A DNA stretch of 57,629 bases from positions 1 to 57,629 of IMG/VR virus record IMGVR_UViG_3300020220_003659. One strand, 5' to 3'. The position numbers and the translations under genes are program-made. The notes under the pieces are model-generated. The model ran no database searches and was not told where the DNA came from. It saw only the letters and a list, made by a program, of their open reading frames with translations. The stretch is from a virus. Shown here piece after piece: positions 25,807-34,899 of the stretch (the first letter of the stretch is position 1; the number at the start of each line of letters is the position of its first letter).

Positions 25807-27270
25807 TTATTTTTTGTTTACGATCTGAAATTGGATTTGTTTTTTATATGTATTTGTTTGACCCATCATTTTTACCTGTATGTCAACAAAATATTCATTA
25901 GGAATTTTGTCTCTTGTGTCAAACATAAAATAGTATTCATTTGGTGTTCTATTTATGTTTGTCCAATCTTGAACTATAACTTCGGTCTGACCTTCTCGAA
26001 CGTAAACTCTATATTTGGCATCAACATTGGGTAACATCTTATTTGTTGTATATGCCTCTTTTATGATAACACCAACTTTTCTAATATCACTACTCAATAT
26101 TTTTTCATTTTGTAAAATACCGTAATACTCAAACCCAAACTTTGACGGGTCAAAAGTTGCTGTTCCTATCTGAATAGATTTTTTTATGCCGTACAAAGTG
26201 AAATCGTTAATTACATCAGGTAATGAAAATCCGTTTAATTGAATTTGTGACCAAGTATCTGTAAATTGACAAGGTACTTTATACCCCATAAAGGCCGGTA
26301 ACGTAATTTCATAAACACCTCTTGTTCTTCTACAAGAAGGTAGATTAACTAAACCTGTTATTGGATTTCCTGCCGGATCTTTAATTGTAACAAGAGGGTT
26401 TTGATCTAAATTTACAAAATCACCATCTTCATATACATAAAGATATAGTTTGTTTGCTTTACCCATAGAAAAGTAATTTCTATCATCTTCAATCAAATCA
26501 TTGTAAGTGGTTTCTAAAAATGGTTCGTAAAAAGTTTGAGTATGTCTTGTAAAAAATCCTACAGAATACATCGCATCCGTACCTGTTAAATTTTCTACTT
26601 GAGGTAAGTATGCAATTCCCCAAGTTGTTTCTTCGGGTGTTACTCCATTTAAAATATCGTTTATTTCACTTGACATATCAAATTCAATGTTTTCATCACC
26701 AAATTCAAAATGTTGTATGTCGATGATTGTAATGGCAGAAAAAGGGTATGCCCCAATGTTCATATTATTATATGTACCGGGTTCACCCCACTTATTAATT
26801 GTTGTGGTTTGATACCAATTTGATGGTCTTATTGAGTAGTTTCGATCACTTTCAATTGGATCTTTAACATCGTAAAAATCATATCCAACACCTTCGTCCC
26901 AAAGTTGTGGTGTAGTTGGGTCGTCATTCAAATATGGTACACGAAACAAAATCAAATCAAAAGAAGTTGATCTTTGTCTACCATCAGGATTAGACGTATT
27001 AAGTAAGTCCTTATCAAAATAAGAAGTGTTGGTCATCTTTAATACATGAGTCATGTATGCGTCTGCACAACTCATTGATATTGTACCGTCTAATAATTTT
27101 TCTTTGACCAAATCCAAATTAAGACCAAAGATAAATCTCGAATAACCAACAGGCTCAGAAATACCCCCATCACCGTATAAAAGTTGCATGACAGGATTTC
27201 TACCAGTGTTTACATAACTGTTTGAGAGAATAGTATTATTTTTACTATAATAGGAATTGTTTATTGACAT
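25807..27270 (-). CDS. Hypothetical virion structural protein, 487 aa
   Basis: Not matched to a named family. The protein is beta-rich and Asn/Tyr/Asp-rich, with no signal. A middle part around VTIKDPAGNPITGLVNLPSC and VYEITLPAF looks like a small beta-sandwich; a C-terminal part with KYRVYVREGQTEVIVQDW does too. Its neighbours in the reverse block are a baseplate-like OB-fold protein and the cysteine-rich proteins, so it is most likely a baseplate or tail-surface component. It has a palindromic TATTTATAAATA upstream. Confidence 0.75.
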   Translation of the reverse strand: MSINNSYYSKNNTILSNSYVNTGRNPVMQLLYGDGGISEPVGYSRFIFGLNLDLVKEKLLDGTISMSCADAYMTHVLKMTNTSYFDKDLLNTSNPDGRQRSTSFDLILFRVPYLNDDPTTPQLWDEGVGYDFYDVKDPIESDRNYSIRPSNWYQTTTINKWGEPGTYNNMNIGAYPFSAITIIDIQHFEFGDENIEFDMSSEINDILNGVTPEETTWGIAYLPQVENLTGTDAMYSVGFFTRHTQTFYEPFLETTYNDLIEDDRNYFSMGKANKLYLYVYEDGDFVNLDQNPLVTIKDPAGNPITGLVNLPSCRRTRGVYEITLPAFMGYKVPCQFTDTWSQIQLNGFSLPDVINDFTLYGIKKSIQIGTATFDPSKFGFEYYGILQNEKILSSDIRKVGVIIKEAYTTNKMLPNVDAKYRVYVREGQTEVIVQDWTNINRTPNEYYFMFDTRDKIPNEYFVDIQVKMMGQTNTYKKQIQFQIVNKK

Positions 27271-27283
27271 TTACTTTTTATTT

Positions 27284-27290
27284 ATAAATA
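27284..27290 (-). promoter_or_regulatory. TATTTAT/TATAAATA palindrome (reverse strand)
   Basis: The 12-bp palindrome TATTTATAAATA (27279-27290) lies just before the ATG at 27270. The reverse-strand TATTTAT core is 13 bp from the start. Confidence 0.5.
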
Positions 27291-28850
27291 TCAATTAAGT
27301 CGAATATTTTGATTTAAAATAGTTGCGTCTGCGTCTTGTAAGATTTTTCTAATTTCTACTAACTCAGTGCCGTCAGTTCCAATACCAATAGGAGCTTCAT
27401 TTGGGTTATGAACATGTGAACCTAAAAAGTCCACAATTTTATTTAAAAGTTTCATTAATTCTTCACCCCTAACCATAGGATCCGTTCGATCTAAGATTTC
27501 TTCTGTATATTGAAGTTGTGTTATTCCATATAAAGACTCCTGTAAATTTACTTTGTCTCCTTTAGATGGAATTTGACTTTTATGAGAAATTAAATAAACG
27601 TTATCAGCAACTAAAGATCCAAACGATACAGGTTTTGCTTTATACTCCGTTCTTTCTACGGTGTTTTCTCTAACTGTTGTTTGTTGACCAATTACACCTC
27701 TTGACCACACCAAAAAGTTTCCATATTCTGATTCTGATTGGTTCAATTTTATTTTTTGATTAAACAAAGAAACCAAATTAAAATCTGTAGCCCCTGTTGA
27801 GTTCAATTTAGTTAATGTTGAATAGTTAGGTTTTACATAAAAAGGAAATTGATTTAAAATTATATCATCGTTTGTTGGTGGGTATTGTGGATATCCGTTA
27901 ATATTAATTTTACTGTCATTTACGTTTTGAATAAACGTATTGATAATGTTCAACGAATCATTGAAATTCAACCCCGAAAAACAAATCGAGTAGTCTACAG
28001 TTGATAAGTATTGGTTAATTGGTGTGTCAAGATCAATTGTTGTTGAAAGTGCGACAGAGTTTGGAATCATAGAATAAAGGTAAATACAACCCTTATAAAA
28101 TGTGTCTCCTGTTACCGTGTTGAATGATGTAATTCCTGAAATATATTGTGACCCGTCGATTGACCACTCAATTACCTTTTTTATTTGAAGTGGTTCTTGA
28201 ATAGATTCCTCTAATGTTAGAGGTTCTAACAAAACCCTTTCTTGGTCAAATGTTGAAATTTGTAAAAATCCCCAATTTGGATTTTTTTTTGGTATGTTAA
28301 AATTAGCAGTTTGGGTTGTAATATTTTTTCCTGATCTAATTAAAACGGTATCTTTTTTCAAAACCATGTCAGTGGTACCTCTACTAAGAATTGCGTTGTC
28401 GCCTGGTTCAGGGTAAATTCCATAAACACTTGGAAGTGTAGATCCTGTAATATCCCTCAATTTGTTCGAAAGTTTCATGTACTCACCACTGGCCAATATA
28501 GACTCAGAATTATTATTAATCTCATAAGCATTGTTTTGTGGTCTAGTAATTGGTCCTTGAATATAGAATTTACTATTATTTGTTCTTTCTTTTACATTGT
28601 AATACAATAAGTGTACATACTCATCTATTTCGGGAACTTGACTAACGTAGTAAGGTATCAAAGGTAAAAAAATAAACGGGTCTTCTGAAGTCCATTTCCA
28701 TATAGATTCAGGAATTGGTTTTCCTTTTACATCCTTAGGAACCAAATCATCTTTAGTTTCATGTCGAGGAAATACCCTGAGTCTTCCTAAAAAAAGAGGA
28801 TCTTTGTTATCTAAGACATAACCAAAAAATATTAACTTATTATCAAACAT
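27291..28850 (-). CDS. Baseplate hub/spike-like protein with N-terminal OB fold
   Basis: The first 125 residues (KLIFFGYVLDNKDPLFLGRL with RVFPRHE, then VPEIDEYVHLLYYN) resemble the gp5-type N-terminal OB domain of T4-like baseplate hubs, where a short loop is followed by a strand pair. The middle is beta-rich and extended. The last 80 residues have a long helix with FLGSHVHNPNEAPIGIGTDG, resembling the His-containing part of gp5-like or VgrG-like proteins. There is no lysozyme domain of the T4 gp5 type. It overlaps a small helical gene by 8 bp. The baseplate role is by similarity and context. Confidence 0.65.
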   Translation of the reverse strand: MFDNKLIFFGYVLDNKDPLFLGRLRVFPRHETKDDLVPKDVKGKPIPESIWKWTSEDPFIFLPLIPYYVSQVPEIDEYVHLLYYNVKERTNNSKFYIQGPITRPQNNAYEINNNSESILASGEYMKLSNKLRDITGSTLPSVYGIYPEPGDNAILSRGTTDMVLKKDTVLIRSGKNITTQTANFNIPKKNPNWGFLQISTFDQERVLLEPLTLEESIQEPLQIKKVIEWSIDGSQYISGITSFNTVTGDTFYKGCIYLYSMIPNSVALSTTIDLDTPINQYLSTVDYSICFSGLNFNDSLNIINTFIQNVNDSKININGYPQYPPTNDDIILNQFPFYVKPNYSTLTKLNSTGATDFNLVSLFNQKIKLNQSESEYGNFLVWSRGVIGQQTTVRENTVERTEYKAKPVSFGSLVADNVYLISHKSQIPSKGDKVNLQESLYGITQLQYTEEILDRTDPMVRGEELMKLLNKIVDFLGSHVHNPNEAPIGIGTDGTELVEIRKILQDADATILNQNIRLN

Positions 28851-29073
28851 TTCTAGACATGTATTCTTTATGTAATAAATTATAAGTGCTTTCCAATTTA
28901 TCTAAATGTTCACTCATTTTGAGTAACATATTTTTTGTATACTCAAAGTCTTTTTGAATAAATTGTAATGCCAAATTCAAATCTTTGTTCGATGAATTTT
29001 CATAGTCATGAACAATTTCTATAATTTTTTTAGGATCAATTTTTTCCCTTTCGAATTTAAAATGATTTTCCAT
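28843..29073 (-). CDS. Small coiled-coil protein, 76 aa
   Basis: A Lys/Glu-rich, all-helical protein with a long amphipathic stretch (NMLLKMSEHLDKLESTYNLL). It overlaps the genes on both sides by 8 and 17 bp, so it is translated with them. Its place before the OB-fold protein suggests a baseplate chaperone or assembly helper; the family is unknown. Confidence 0.65.
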   Translation of the reverse strand: MENHFKFEREKIDPKKIIEIVHDYENSSNKDLNLALQFIQKDFEYTKNMLLKMSEHLDKLESTYNLLHKEYMSRNV

Positions 29074-30979
29074 ACGCTTTTTGTGGTGTTGTAGTGAATA
29101 ATGGTGTTACCGTGAGTGGACCAATCGCAACAACTGACTTACCATTTTCATCATTTTCTTTCGCAATCCCGTCTATTATTGCCGATATTGATGCAAGAAA
29201 TTTATTGGGACTTCCATCAGGCATAGGAGATGTCGGTATCCCTAATTCTTCTAATCTTTGTATTGTATTAATATAAGACCTTGTTGGGGAAGCCCCTTCT
29301 AATAGTTTTGCGGCAAACAAAAGTGGAAGTGGTATATCAGCATTTGGGTTAGCCTTAAGAGCACTAATTTTTCTTTCAATAACTAAACTTAAAATTTTTG
29401 TTAGATCATCTACAATACTTTTACAATCTCTGAAATCTTTCAATATTTTTATAGACGCCCCTAAACCAAGTAAAGTCAGTGGAAGTATCATTCTTTTGGT
29501 TTTCGTTTTTTGTTCTTTTGATATATCACTTAAAACTTCCTTTAACAATTTTTTGATATCTTTTTTTACTATTTCGAAAATTATTCTTGTGTATACCGCA
29601 CCTAATTGAGACATAAATTCAATTAAGAAAGTTTTACAGTTTTTTTGAAAATCTTCTAAGGTTGTTGTATTATCTACAAAAGATTGTGAGAGTGACTTTG
29701 CGGTTGCCATAAAAGGTAGGATTATCTTTGGGGAAAGAATTGCCGTTGCCAAAGCTTTTGGGAATTCATTAATCCACGCGTCATCATATGCCAATTTAAA
29801 CTTTTGATTAGTCACGTTGTTAATTACATTAGATGTTTGATTAATTACGTTATTTTCATTTACACCCTCATTAAAAACCAATTCACTTAACGCATCAATT
29901 ACTGCGGCCGTATTCATTGTAAGTTTTATATTGTCACATTCCTCGAATTGTAAAACCCCCAATTTTATATCAGATACTTTTTCTTCAATCAATCTCAAAT
30001 CCAAATTACTTAATTCAAAAAAGTCGTCAGATAGGTCGTCTCTTTCTGAAATTTTGGCAACACCACTAACATCAATTTCAGGAGTTTGATCGTAACATAA
30101 CCCTAATATCCTTTGTAAAATTTTTAGAAATTTTTGAAACCCTGTAATTTCACCATCACCACTTTGTTTTGAAACAGAAAAGGCACCAGTAATAATGTTT
30201 ATAAGTTGAGTGAAAACATTTAATGGATCAAACAGGTCTAAGGTATCAAAATAATCACTTAAGAATTCATCCACTGTAAGTGGGGTTGATCTGGAAGAGA
30301 ATGTAAACTTAAAAAAATTTCCTTGTACCACACCCAATGGAGTATTGTATTGTTGTACATACTCAATGTCAAAAATATTCTGTGTCGATTTACCCACATA
30401 CGGTGTACCAGCAACCACAGAAAGTGGTTGGTTTAAGTTTTGTATTCTGTTATACAACAACCTATTCATTGCAAACGGATATGAAAAGTAATTTATGTCA
30501 GGTTTTTCATAAATTAATTTTCCTAACTGTGTATCCGCACTTAACGTAAGGTAATTGAAAAAATCTATCGATTGTACTTTAATGAAAATAGGTGTGTTTG
30601 CCGGAAGAATGAAATCTGAAGAACAACCTAAAGTTTTTTTAATCGCGTCAATGAGAATTGATTTTAATTTTGGTTGTAATTCTTTTAATGATTTAATAAA
30701 AACTTTTTTTAAATAAGAATTTGTATCAGCACCACTACCATTGATTAATTTTGATAATTTAACCAACTCAGTAAAGGCGGTTTTGACATCGTCTTGGAAA
30801 TCTTGTTTTTTTTCTGACCACTCAGATAATTGAGTTTTTAGTTTGTTTTCATATTTATCAAACGAGTCAGAAACCTTTTTTTCTAATTTTTTTTGATCTT
30901 CCCTTAACTGTTTGTATATGGGAAATATTTGTGCCTCTTTATCAACTTTCTGAAAACTACTTTGAACGTCTATTGGCAT
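29057..30979 (-). CDS. Hypothetical baseplate/tail protein, 640 aa
   Basis: Not matched to a named family. It begins with about 90 residues of coiled coil (KVDKEAQIFPIYKQLREDQK), then a mixed domain (about 95-250, with LGCSSDFILPANTPIFIKVQ), then long helical parts up to residue 540. Length and helical content recall phage baseplate wedge or hub-connecting proteins. It has no signal or membrane segment. It is next to the OB-fold protein in the same reverse unit. Confidence 0.7.
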   Translation of the reverse strand: MPIDVQSSFQKVDKEAQIFPIYKQLREDQKKLEKKVSDSFDKYENKLKTQLSEWSEKKQDFQDDVKTAFTELVKLSKLINGSGADTNSYLKKVFIKSLKELQPKLKSILIDAIKKTLGCSSDFILPANTPIFIKVQSIDFFNYLTLSADTQLGKLIYEKPDINYFSYPFAMNRLLYNRIQNLNQPLSVVAGTPYVGKSTQNIFDIEYVQQYNTPLGVVQGNFFKFTFSSRSTPLTVDEFLSDYFDTLDLFDPLNVFTQLINIITGAFSVSKQSGDGEITGFQKFLKILQRILGLCYDQTPEIDVSGVAKISERDDLSDDFFELSNLDLRLIEEKVSDIKLGVLQFEECDNIKLTMNTAAVIDALSELVFNEGVNENNVINQTSNVINNVTNQKFKLAYDDAWINEFPKALATAILSPKIILPFMATAKSLSQSFVDNTTTLEDFQKNCKTFLIEFMSQLGAVYTRIIFEIVKKDIKKLLKEVLSDISKEQKTKTKRMILPLTLLGLGASIKILKDFRDCKSIVDDLTKILSLVIERKISALKANPNADIPLPLLFAAKLLEGASPTRSYINTIQRLEELGIPTSPMPDGSPNKFLASISAIIDGIAKENDENGKSVVAIGPLTVTPLFTTTPQKAYGKSF

Positions 30980-30985
30980 TTTTTA

Positions 30986-31357
30986 TTATTTATGCATTTT
31001 ATATTTGTAGTCAGAATTCGCGTCTTTTTTTAATAAATTCTGAATTGTATCATCGTCAATTTCTAAATCTGATAACGTAAAATCCTCTTCTTTTTCTGTG
31101 TTTTTTTGCCACATTTGAGCCTGTAGCTTAGAAAGAGTAAGTTTTTTTTCAACACAGTCGTTTATAATTTTTTGTTGTTTCTCAATAACAGGACCTATAA
31201 TAATCATATCTTCAGGTTCTTTCATCATTGTTAACATTTTATTTTGAATTCTAATCGCCGTGTTTTTTTGTTCAACAAGTTCATTATAGATTTCTTGCAT
31301 CAAAGACAACATTGATTCTTTTGATAAATTGATTTGTTTTTTTGATGGTCTTGGCAT
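30986..31357 (-). CDS. Helical protein, 123 aa
   Basis: Not recognised. It is a Lys/Glu-rich, nearly all-helical protein, likely coiled coil (SLMQEIYNELVEQKNTAIRI). It starts 4 bp after a reverse TATTTAT element and 11 bp downstream of the sigma-factor stop codon, so it probably begins the reverse-strand unit of baseplate genes. Confidence 0.7.
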   Translation of the reverse strand: MPRPSKKQINLSKESMLSLMQEIYNELVEQKNTAIRIQNKMLTMMKEPEDMIIIGPVIEKQQKIINDCVEKKLTLSKLQAQMWQKNTEKEEDFTLSDLEIDDDTIQNLLKKDANSDYKYKMHK

Positions 31358-31361
31358 ATCT

Positions 31362-31368
31362 ATAAATA
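31362..31368 (-). promoter_or_regulatory. TATTTAT element 4 bp before a start codon (reverse strand)
   Basis: Reverse-strand TATTTAT followed by AGAT and the ATG at 31357, the same 4-bp spacing as at 4457 and 5014. Confidence 0.5.
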
Positions 31369-32112
31369 TTATTTTTTTAAAATTTCTTGAACTAACTCAA
31401 AGTATATCTTTTTATATTTTTTCAAAGACGTTCTAATTTCCTTAGTTGATAGGTTTGTCATTTCCCTAAGCTCAAATAAAATAATGTTTTTATTGAACTT
31501 ATTGTTGTTTGAATCAGGAAATATTGTACCGTAATTTTCAAACAAATCGTGTATTGCCGAGCCTAATTTGTACTCTTGTTCATTTACATTATCATCCTCC
31601 AAAGTTTCTTTCAATTTATCTAAAAACTTTTTAATTATAACTTCAGAACCAACCTCATCTGAATCTATGTAATAGGACATGTTCATGTTATTACTGAGAT
31701 CCCCAGAAATATCTTCGTAAGAAATTTTACGATTTATTTCTTTCTGATCTTTCATAATTTGACCCATAAGGTAATTTTTACAAATAGTACCAAAGTAAGA
31801 ATAAGCCTTCTTTTCTTTAGAAGGCTTAAACTTTTCTATTTTTGTCATCAAAAAAGAATGTGTGTCATTATGAATTTCTTCATAATTCATATCCTTCCTA
31901 TACAATTTATATCTTCGGATTATGGAAGATATCATTTTGTCCAAAGGGTGTCTCAAAAACTCATTGTAAATTTTATTTCTTTCATAATCCGAATCGGTAA
32001 CTAAAAAAAGTTTGACCGCATTTTCCTCACGTTCATCGAAATAGTTGTTTGTTTTTGGTTTTCTTCCTTTCTTTTTCTTTTCTATTTGATCTGAGTAATC
32101 ATTTTCAAACAT
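31369..32112 (-). CDS. Late-transcription sigma factor (gp55-like)
   Basis: The 247-residue protein looks like a phage sigma-70-type factor of the T4 gp55 group. A conserved region around residues 50-130 has RHPLDKMISSIIRRYKLYRK and KKAYSYFGTICKNYLMGQI, which corresponds to sigma region 2 (core binding and -10 recognition). The C-terminal half is helical and has an HTH-like element (NLSTKEIRTSLKKYKKIYF). T4 gp55 (185) works with the sliding clamp to recognise TATAAATA. That this factor recognises the TATTTAT elements in this window is inference. It is flanked by a glycosyltransferase gene (1-bp overlap). Confidence 0.75.
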   Translation of the reverse strand: MFENDYSDQIEKKKKGRKPKTNNYFDEREENAVKLFLVTDSDYERNKIYNEFLRHPLDKMISSIIRRYKLYRKDMNYEEIHNDTHSFLMTKIEKFKPSKEKKAYSYFGTICKNYLMGQIMKDQKEINRKISYEDISGDLSNNMNMSYYIDSDEVGSEVIIKKFLDKLKETLEDDNVNEQEYKLGSAIHDLFENYGTIFPDSNNNKFNKNIILFELREMTNLSTKEIRTSLKKYKKIYFELVQEILKK

Positions 32113-32918
32113 TAAACAGTTTGCGGTTCATATTTTATATCTCTCTCAACATTATAAAAAGATTCTTTTTTTGCCGACTCAATCCAAAAACGGGCCTCAT
32201 CTTCGGTAATTTGATTTTGACCATTTTTGTAATTCCAAAAAATTGATCCTTCTCTAAGGTTCATATGTTTGTAACCAACTCTTGGTATGCTCATAATTTT
32301 TGAAGAGTTTTGTGTTAATCTCAAAAACAACTCATAGTTAAAAGTTAATTTTATATTTTGTTTTAAACCACCCAATCTTTCGAAAACTTCTTTTTTGAAC
32401 ACACAGCCAGAGAATTGGAAATTTTGAAAGTTTTGTAAAGTTTCATTTGTTAAAATACCAATTTCAGAAGAAATGTTTGCAGCGAAAGTCGCCTCGTTTG
32501 TAAATCCAGCAAAAACCGCTTTATCATCTACGTCTACCACAATTGGTAAAAACACATCAACTTCAGGATAATATCCCATGTATTTTTTAGAGTTTTTAAA
32601 CCAAATATTAGAGTATTCATCATCGAACTCTAACACACTTACCCAATTTGAAGTTGCTACACTTACACCATAGTTGACTTGTGATTGAAAACTTGGTGTT
32701 TGATCGTAGGAAACTAAGTTTACATTGAGATCACCAAAATCATAAGACTTTAGATGACTTTCTAAATTTGTGTCGTTACAATAAACAATTACTAGTTCAT
32801 CTACAAATTCATTTTGATACTGTACTGATTTAATACTTTTGTCAAAGAAATCCTCGAAACCAATTGCGGAAGAGGTTTTGAGTGGTAATACCACTGATAT
32901 TTTATTCACATTTTCCAT
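32112..32918 (-). CDS. Family 2-type glycosyltransferase
   Basis: A GT-A fold enzyme of 268 residues. It starts with KISVVLPLKTS, followed by a nucleotide-sugar region (DELVIVYCND), and has the metal-binding acidic motif EFDDEYS at about 97-103 in the usual place after NWVSVL. The second half has FKKEVFERLGGLKQN, the acceptor-side region of GT2 enzymes. It transfers a sugar, but donor and acceptor are unknown. It is part of the sugar cassette and overlaps the sigma gene by 1 bp. Confidence 0.82.
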   Translation of the reverse strand: MENVNKISVVLPLKTSSAIGFEDFFDKSIKSVQYQNEFVDELVIVYCNDTNLESHLKSYDFGDLNVNLVSYDQTPSFQSQVNYGVSVATSNWVSVLEFDDEYSNIWFKNSKKYMGYYPEVDVFLPIVVDVDDKAVFAGFTNEATFAANISSEIGILTNETLQNFQNFQFSGCVFKKEVFERLGGLKQNIKLTFNYELFLRLTQNSSKIMSIPRVGYKHMNLREGSIFWNYKNGQNQITEDEARFWIESAKKESFYNVERDIKYEPQTV

Positions 32919-32919
32919 A

Positions 32920-33981
32920 TTATTCTTCTATTGTTTGAAATTTATCTAATTGTATAACAAAGTTTCCTTTTCTAACTTCGAACATTCTCGAAAATAAGTC
33001 CAAGACTTCTTTCTCAAAAAATTCTTTAGTTGGTAAGGTTTTAACTGTATCCTCCATTGATTCGAACAATGTAGGATTTAAATTGTCCTCTAACCAATTT
33101 TGTATAAAATCAGAAAGTACGTCAGTGACCATCAATTTGTTGTTGATCCAAATTCCATTATTTTCATTCATCCATGAAGGAACCAAATCGGGAACCAAAC
33201 CAATTACAGGAACACCCAATTTCATTGACTCCAATGGGAATGTACCATAAGAACTTTGTTGATCTATCCATATAGAAACAAAACTTTCTTTCATTGCTTT
33301 AGCAAATTGAGCTTCTGATAGACCTCTCAAATCTCTGAAAGTAATCCATCTATATTGAGGAAATTTCGCATAAAAATGTTTTATAAGGTTTACAGTATCT
33401 CTATGTTCTCTTGTGTGAATGTTTACTATGGTTTTACTAGGAAACTGACTTTTAGTAAAATTATCAGAAATGTAAGGTGTAATTATGTCAAAAGATACGT
33501 TTCTCATACCCCCCTCTAAATACTCTTTTTGTTTTTCACTTGTGGTAATACACTTCAAAAACCCAAGGTTACTCCATGTTTGACCTGGTTGTAAAGTTTC
33601 GAAAATGTGGTCATAACACTGACTCAATACAATTTTACCACAAGGTAATTTTGTTATTTGATCCATCACAAAACCATAAAGTTCAGGAACAACAATTAAA
33701 TCGTCTGGCGATATTTCTAAATTTGTACCCTCAATCGGTTGGTGTTCAATTTCCATGTACTCTTCACCCAACCATGTAGAGACTCCAAAATAATCAGGTT
33801 TCTCGTGTAAAATTATGGAATTATATCCGTTGTCTTTAAGTGTTTTAGCCATCTGATAGATATACCTCACTGACGCTTTAGCGTTACCTTTGGTATCCTG
33901 AACTAAAAAATAAATTCGTGATTTTTTTTGTTCCATGTTAAGAATAGCCGTTTCTAATTTGGAAATCTGTTCGTTAGTCAT
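32920..33981 (-). CDS. GT-B-fold glycosyltransferase
   Basis: The 353-residue protein starts with RIYFLVQDTKGNAKASVRYI, a GT-B first strand with a Gly/Ala-rich loop. The C-terminal half has the Rossmann-type region with SSYGTFPLESMKLGVPVIGL, which contains the E-x(7)-like donor-binding pattern of GT4-like enzymes. The enzyme likely uses a nucleotide sugar and acts in the cytoplasm. It is 1 bp from the GT2 gene downstream, suggesting that they build the same glycan. Confidence 0.78.
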   Translation of the reverse strand: MTNEQISKLETAILNMEQKKSRIYFLVQDTKGNAKASVRYIYQMAKTLKDNGYNSIILHEKPDYFGVSTWLGEEYMEIEHQPIEGTNLEISPDDLIVVPELYGFVMDQITKLPCGKIVLSQCYDHIFETLQPGQTWSNLGFLKCITTSEKQKEYLEGGMRNVSFDIITPYISDNFTKSQFPSKTIVNIHTREHRDTVNLIKHFYAKFPQYRWITFRDLRGLSEAQFAKAMKESFVSIWIDQQSSYGTFPLESMKLGVPVIGLVPDLVPSWMNENNGIWINNKLMVTDVLSDFIQNWLEDNLNPTLFESMEDTVKTLPTKEFFEKEVLDLFSRMFEVRKGNFVIQLDKFQTIEE

Positions 33982-33988
33982 TTTTTAT

Positions 33989-34243
33989 TTATATTTTGTT
34001 TATTATTTTTTTGAAAAGTAATGTATTAAATGCCAACTTAAAGGGTATTGTTAGTTCACTACTTTTCATTCCCATGTTTTCATCTATCTGATCTACTTCA
34101 GTTATAATTGTTTCGATCATCATTTTTACAATTTCATATTTCACTAAATGAATTTGTGTTTCTCCTGAGGTGGGTTGTATTTGTAATTCAGAGTCTAATT
34201 TGTCTAAATCTAAATAGTAATTTTCACCTAATATTTTAATCAT
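33989..34243 (-). CDS. Hypothetical protein, 84 aa
   Basis: Not recognised. It starts with IKILGENYYLDLDKLDSELQ and continues into a helical second half (EIVKMMIETIITEVDQIDEN) without signal or membrane segment. It is 2 bp behind the HAD-like gene and 7 bp ahead of the GT-B gene, so it belongs to the same transcription unit. Confidence 0.65.
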   Translation of the reverse strand: MIKILGENYYLDLDKLDSELQIQPTSGETQIHLVKYEIVKMMIETIITEVDQIDENMGMKSSELTIPFKLAFNTLLFKKIINKI

Positions 34244-34245
34244 AT

Positions 34246-34899
34246 TTATAATATTTTTTTAATTATTTGACCAAACTCAGATAAAGAGGTAATCTCGAAA
34301 TCATTTTTTATTTCTTTGTTATAATTTGTAATAAATTTTATTACAACTTTATCTTTAGGTTTTTCTAATAATAGGGTAGGATCTGCGGTAAGTAAAATAT
34401 CAACTTCATACCACATGGATTTTCTTGTATATTCACTGAAAAAAAAGATTTTTTCCAATAAACAACCAAACTTAGAAACAAAAAACAGTGTTGCCGGTTT
34501 TGATTTACCAATTTCATTTGAAACCAACAATAATTGATTATTTTCCCTTAATTCAAAGTATATGTCATTTAATATATTAAAGGTGTTCATTTCCGTTGAA
34601 GGTGCATGTCCAAATAACTCCATTGAATATTCCTCGTACATAAAATTGAATAATTCTTCTTTGTTATTGAATGAGAAGTGTTTCATTAAATCTAAAGAGT
34701 TTACCTCAGATAGGACCCTATATTCAAAATTTGTAACTTGAGATTCAATAGGTTCAGTATTTCCTGACGAATCAATCTCATAGGTTTGTCCCATATATTG
34801 ATCTTCATCAGACTCTATTAAATATTTTTCATAAAGTTGCGTAAATTTACCAATAGTATCTCTAAGTACCCCATTAATATCAATCCCGATCCTCTTCAT
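34246..34899 (-). CDS. HAD-like protein with altered motif I
   Basis: The 217-residue protein starts with RIGIDINGVLRDT, the position of HAD motif I (normally DxDGTLxDT). The first Asp (D7) is present, but the second is Asn (N9). A motif II-like NQLLLVSNE with Ser occurs near residue 125, then KPATLFF. The second Asp normally acts as acid/base in phosphatases, so the phosphatase step may be lost or altered. The nearest functional class in phages is 5'(3')-deoxyribonucleotidase. It overlaps the PhoH gene upstream by 20 bp. Confidence 0.7.
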   Translation of the reverse strand: MKRIGIDINGVLRDTIGKFTQLYEKYLIESDEDQYMGQTYEIDSSGNTEPIESQVTNFEYRVLSEVNSLDLMKHFSFNNKEELFNFMYEEYSMELFGHAPSTEMNTFNILNDIYFELRENNQLLLVSNEIGKSKPATLFFVSKFGCLLEKIFFFSEYTRKSMWYEVDILLTADPTLLLEKPKDKVVIKFITNYNKEIKNDFEITSLSEFGQIIKKIL

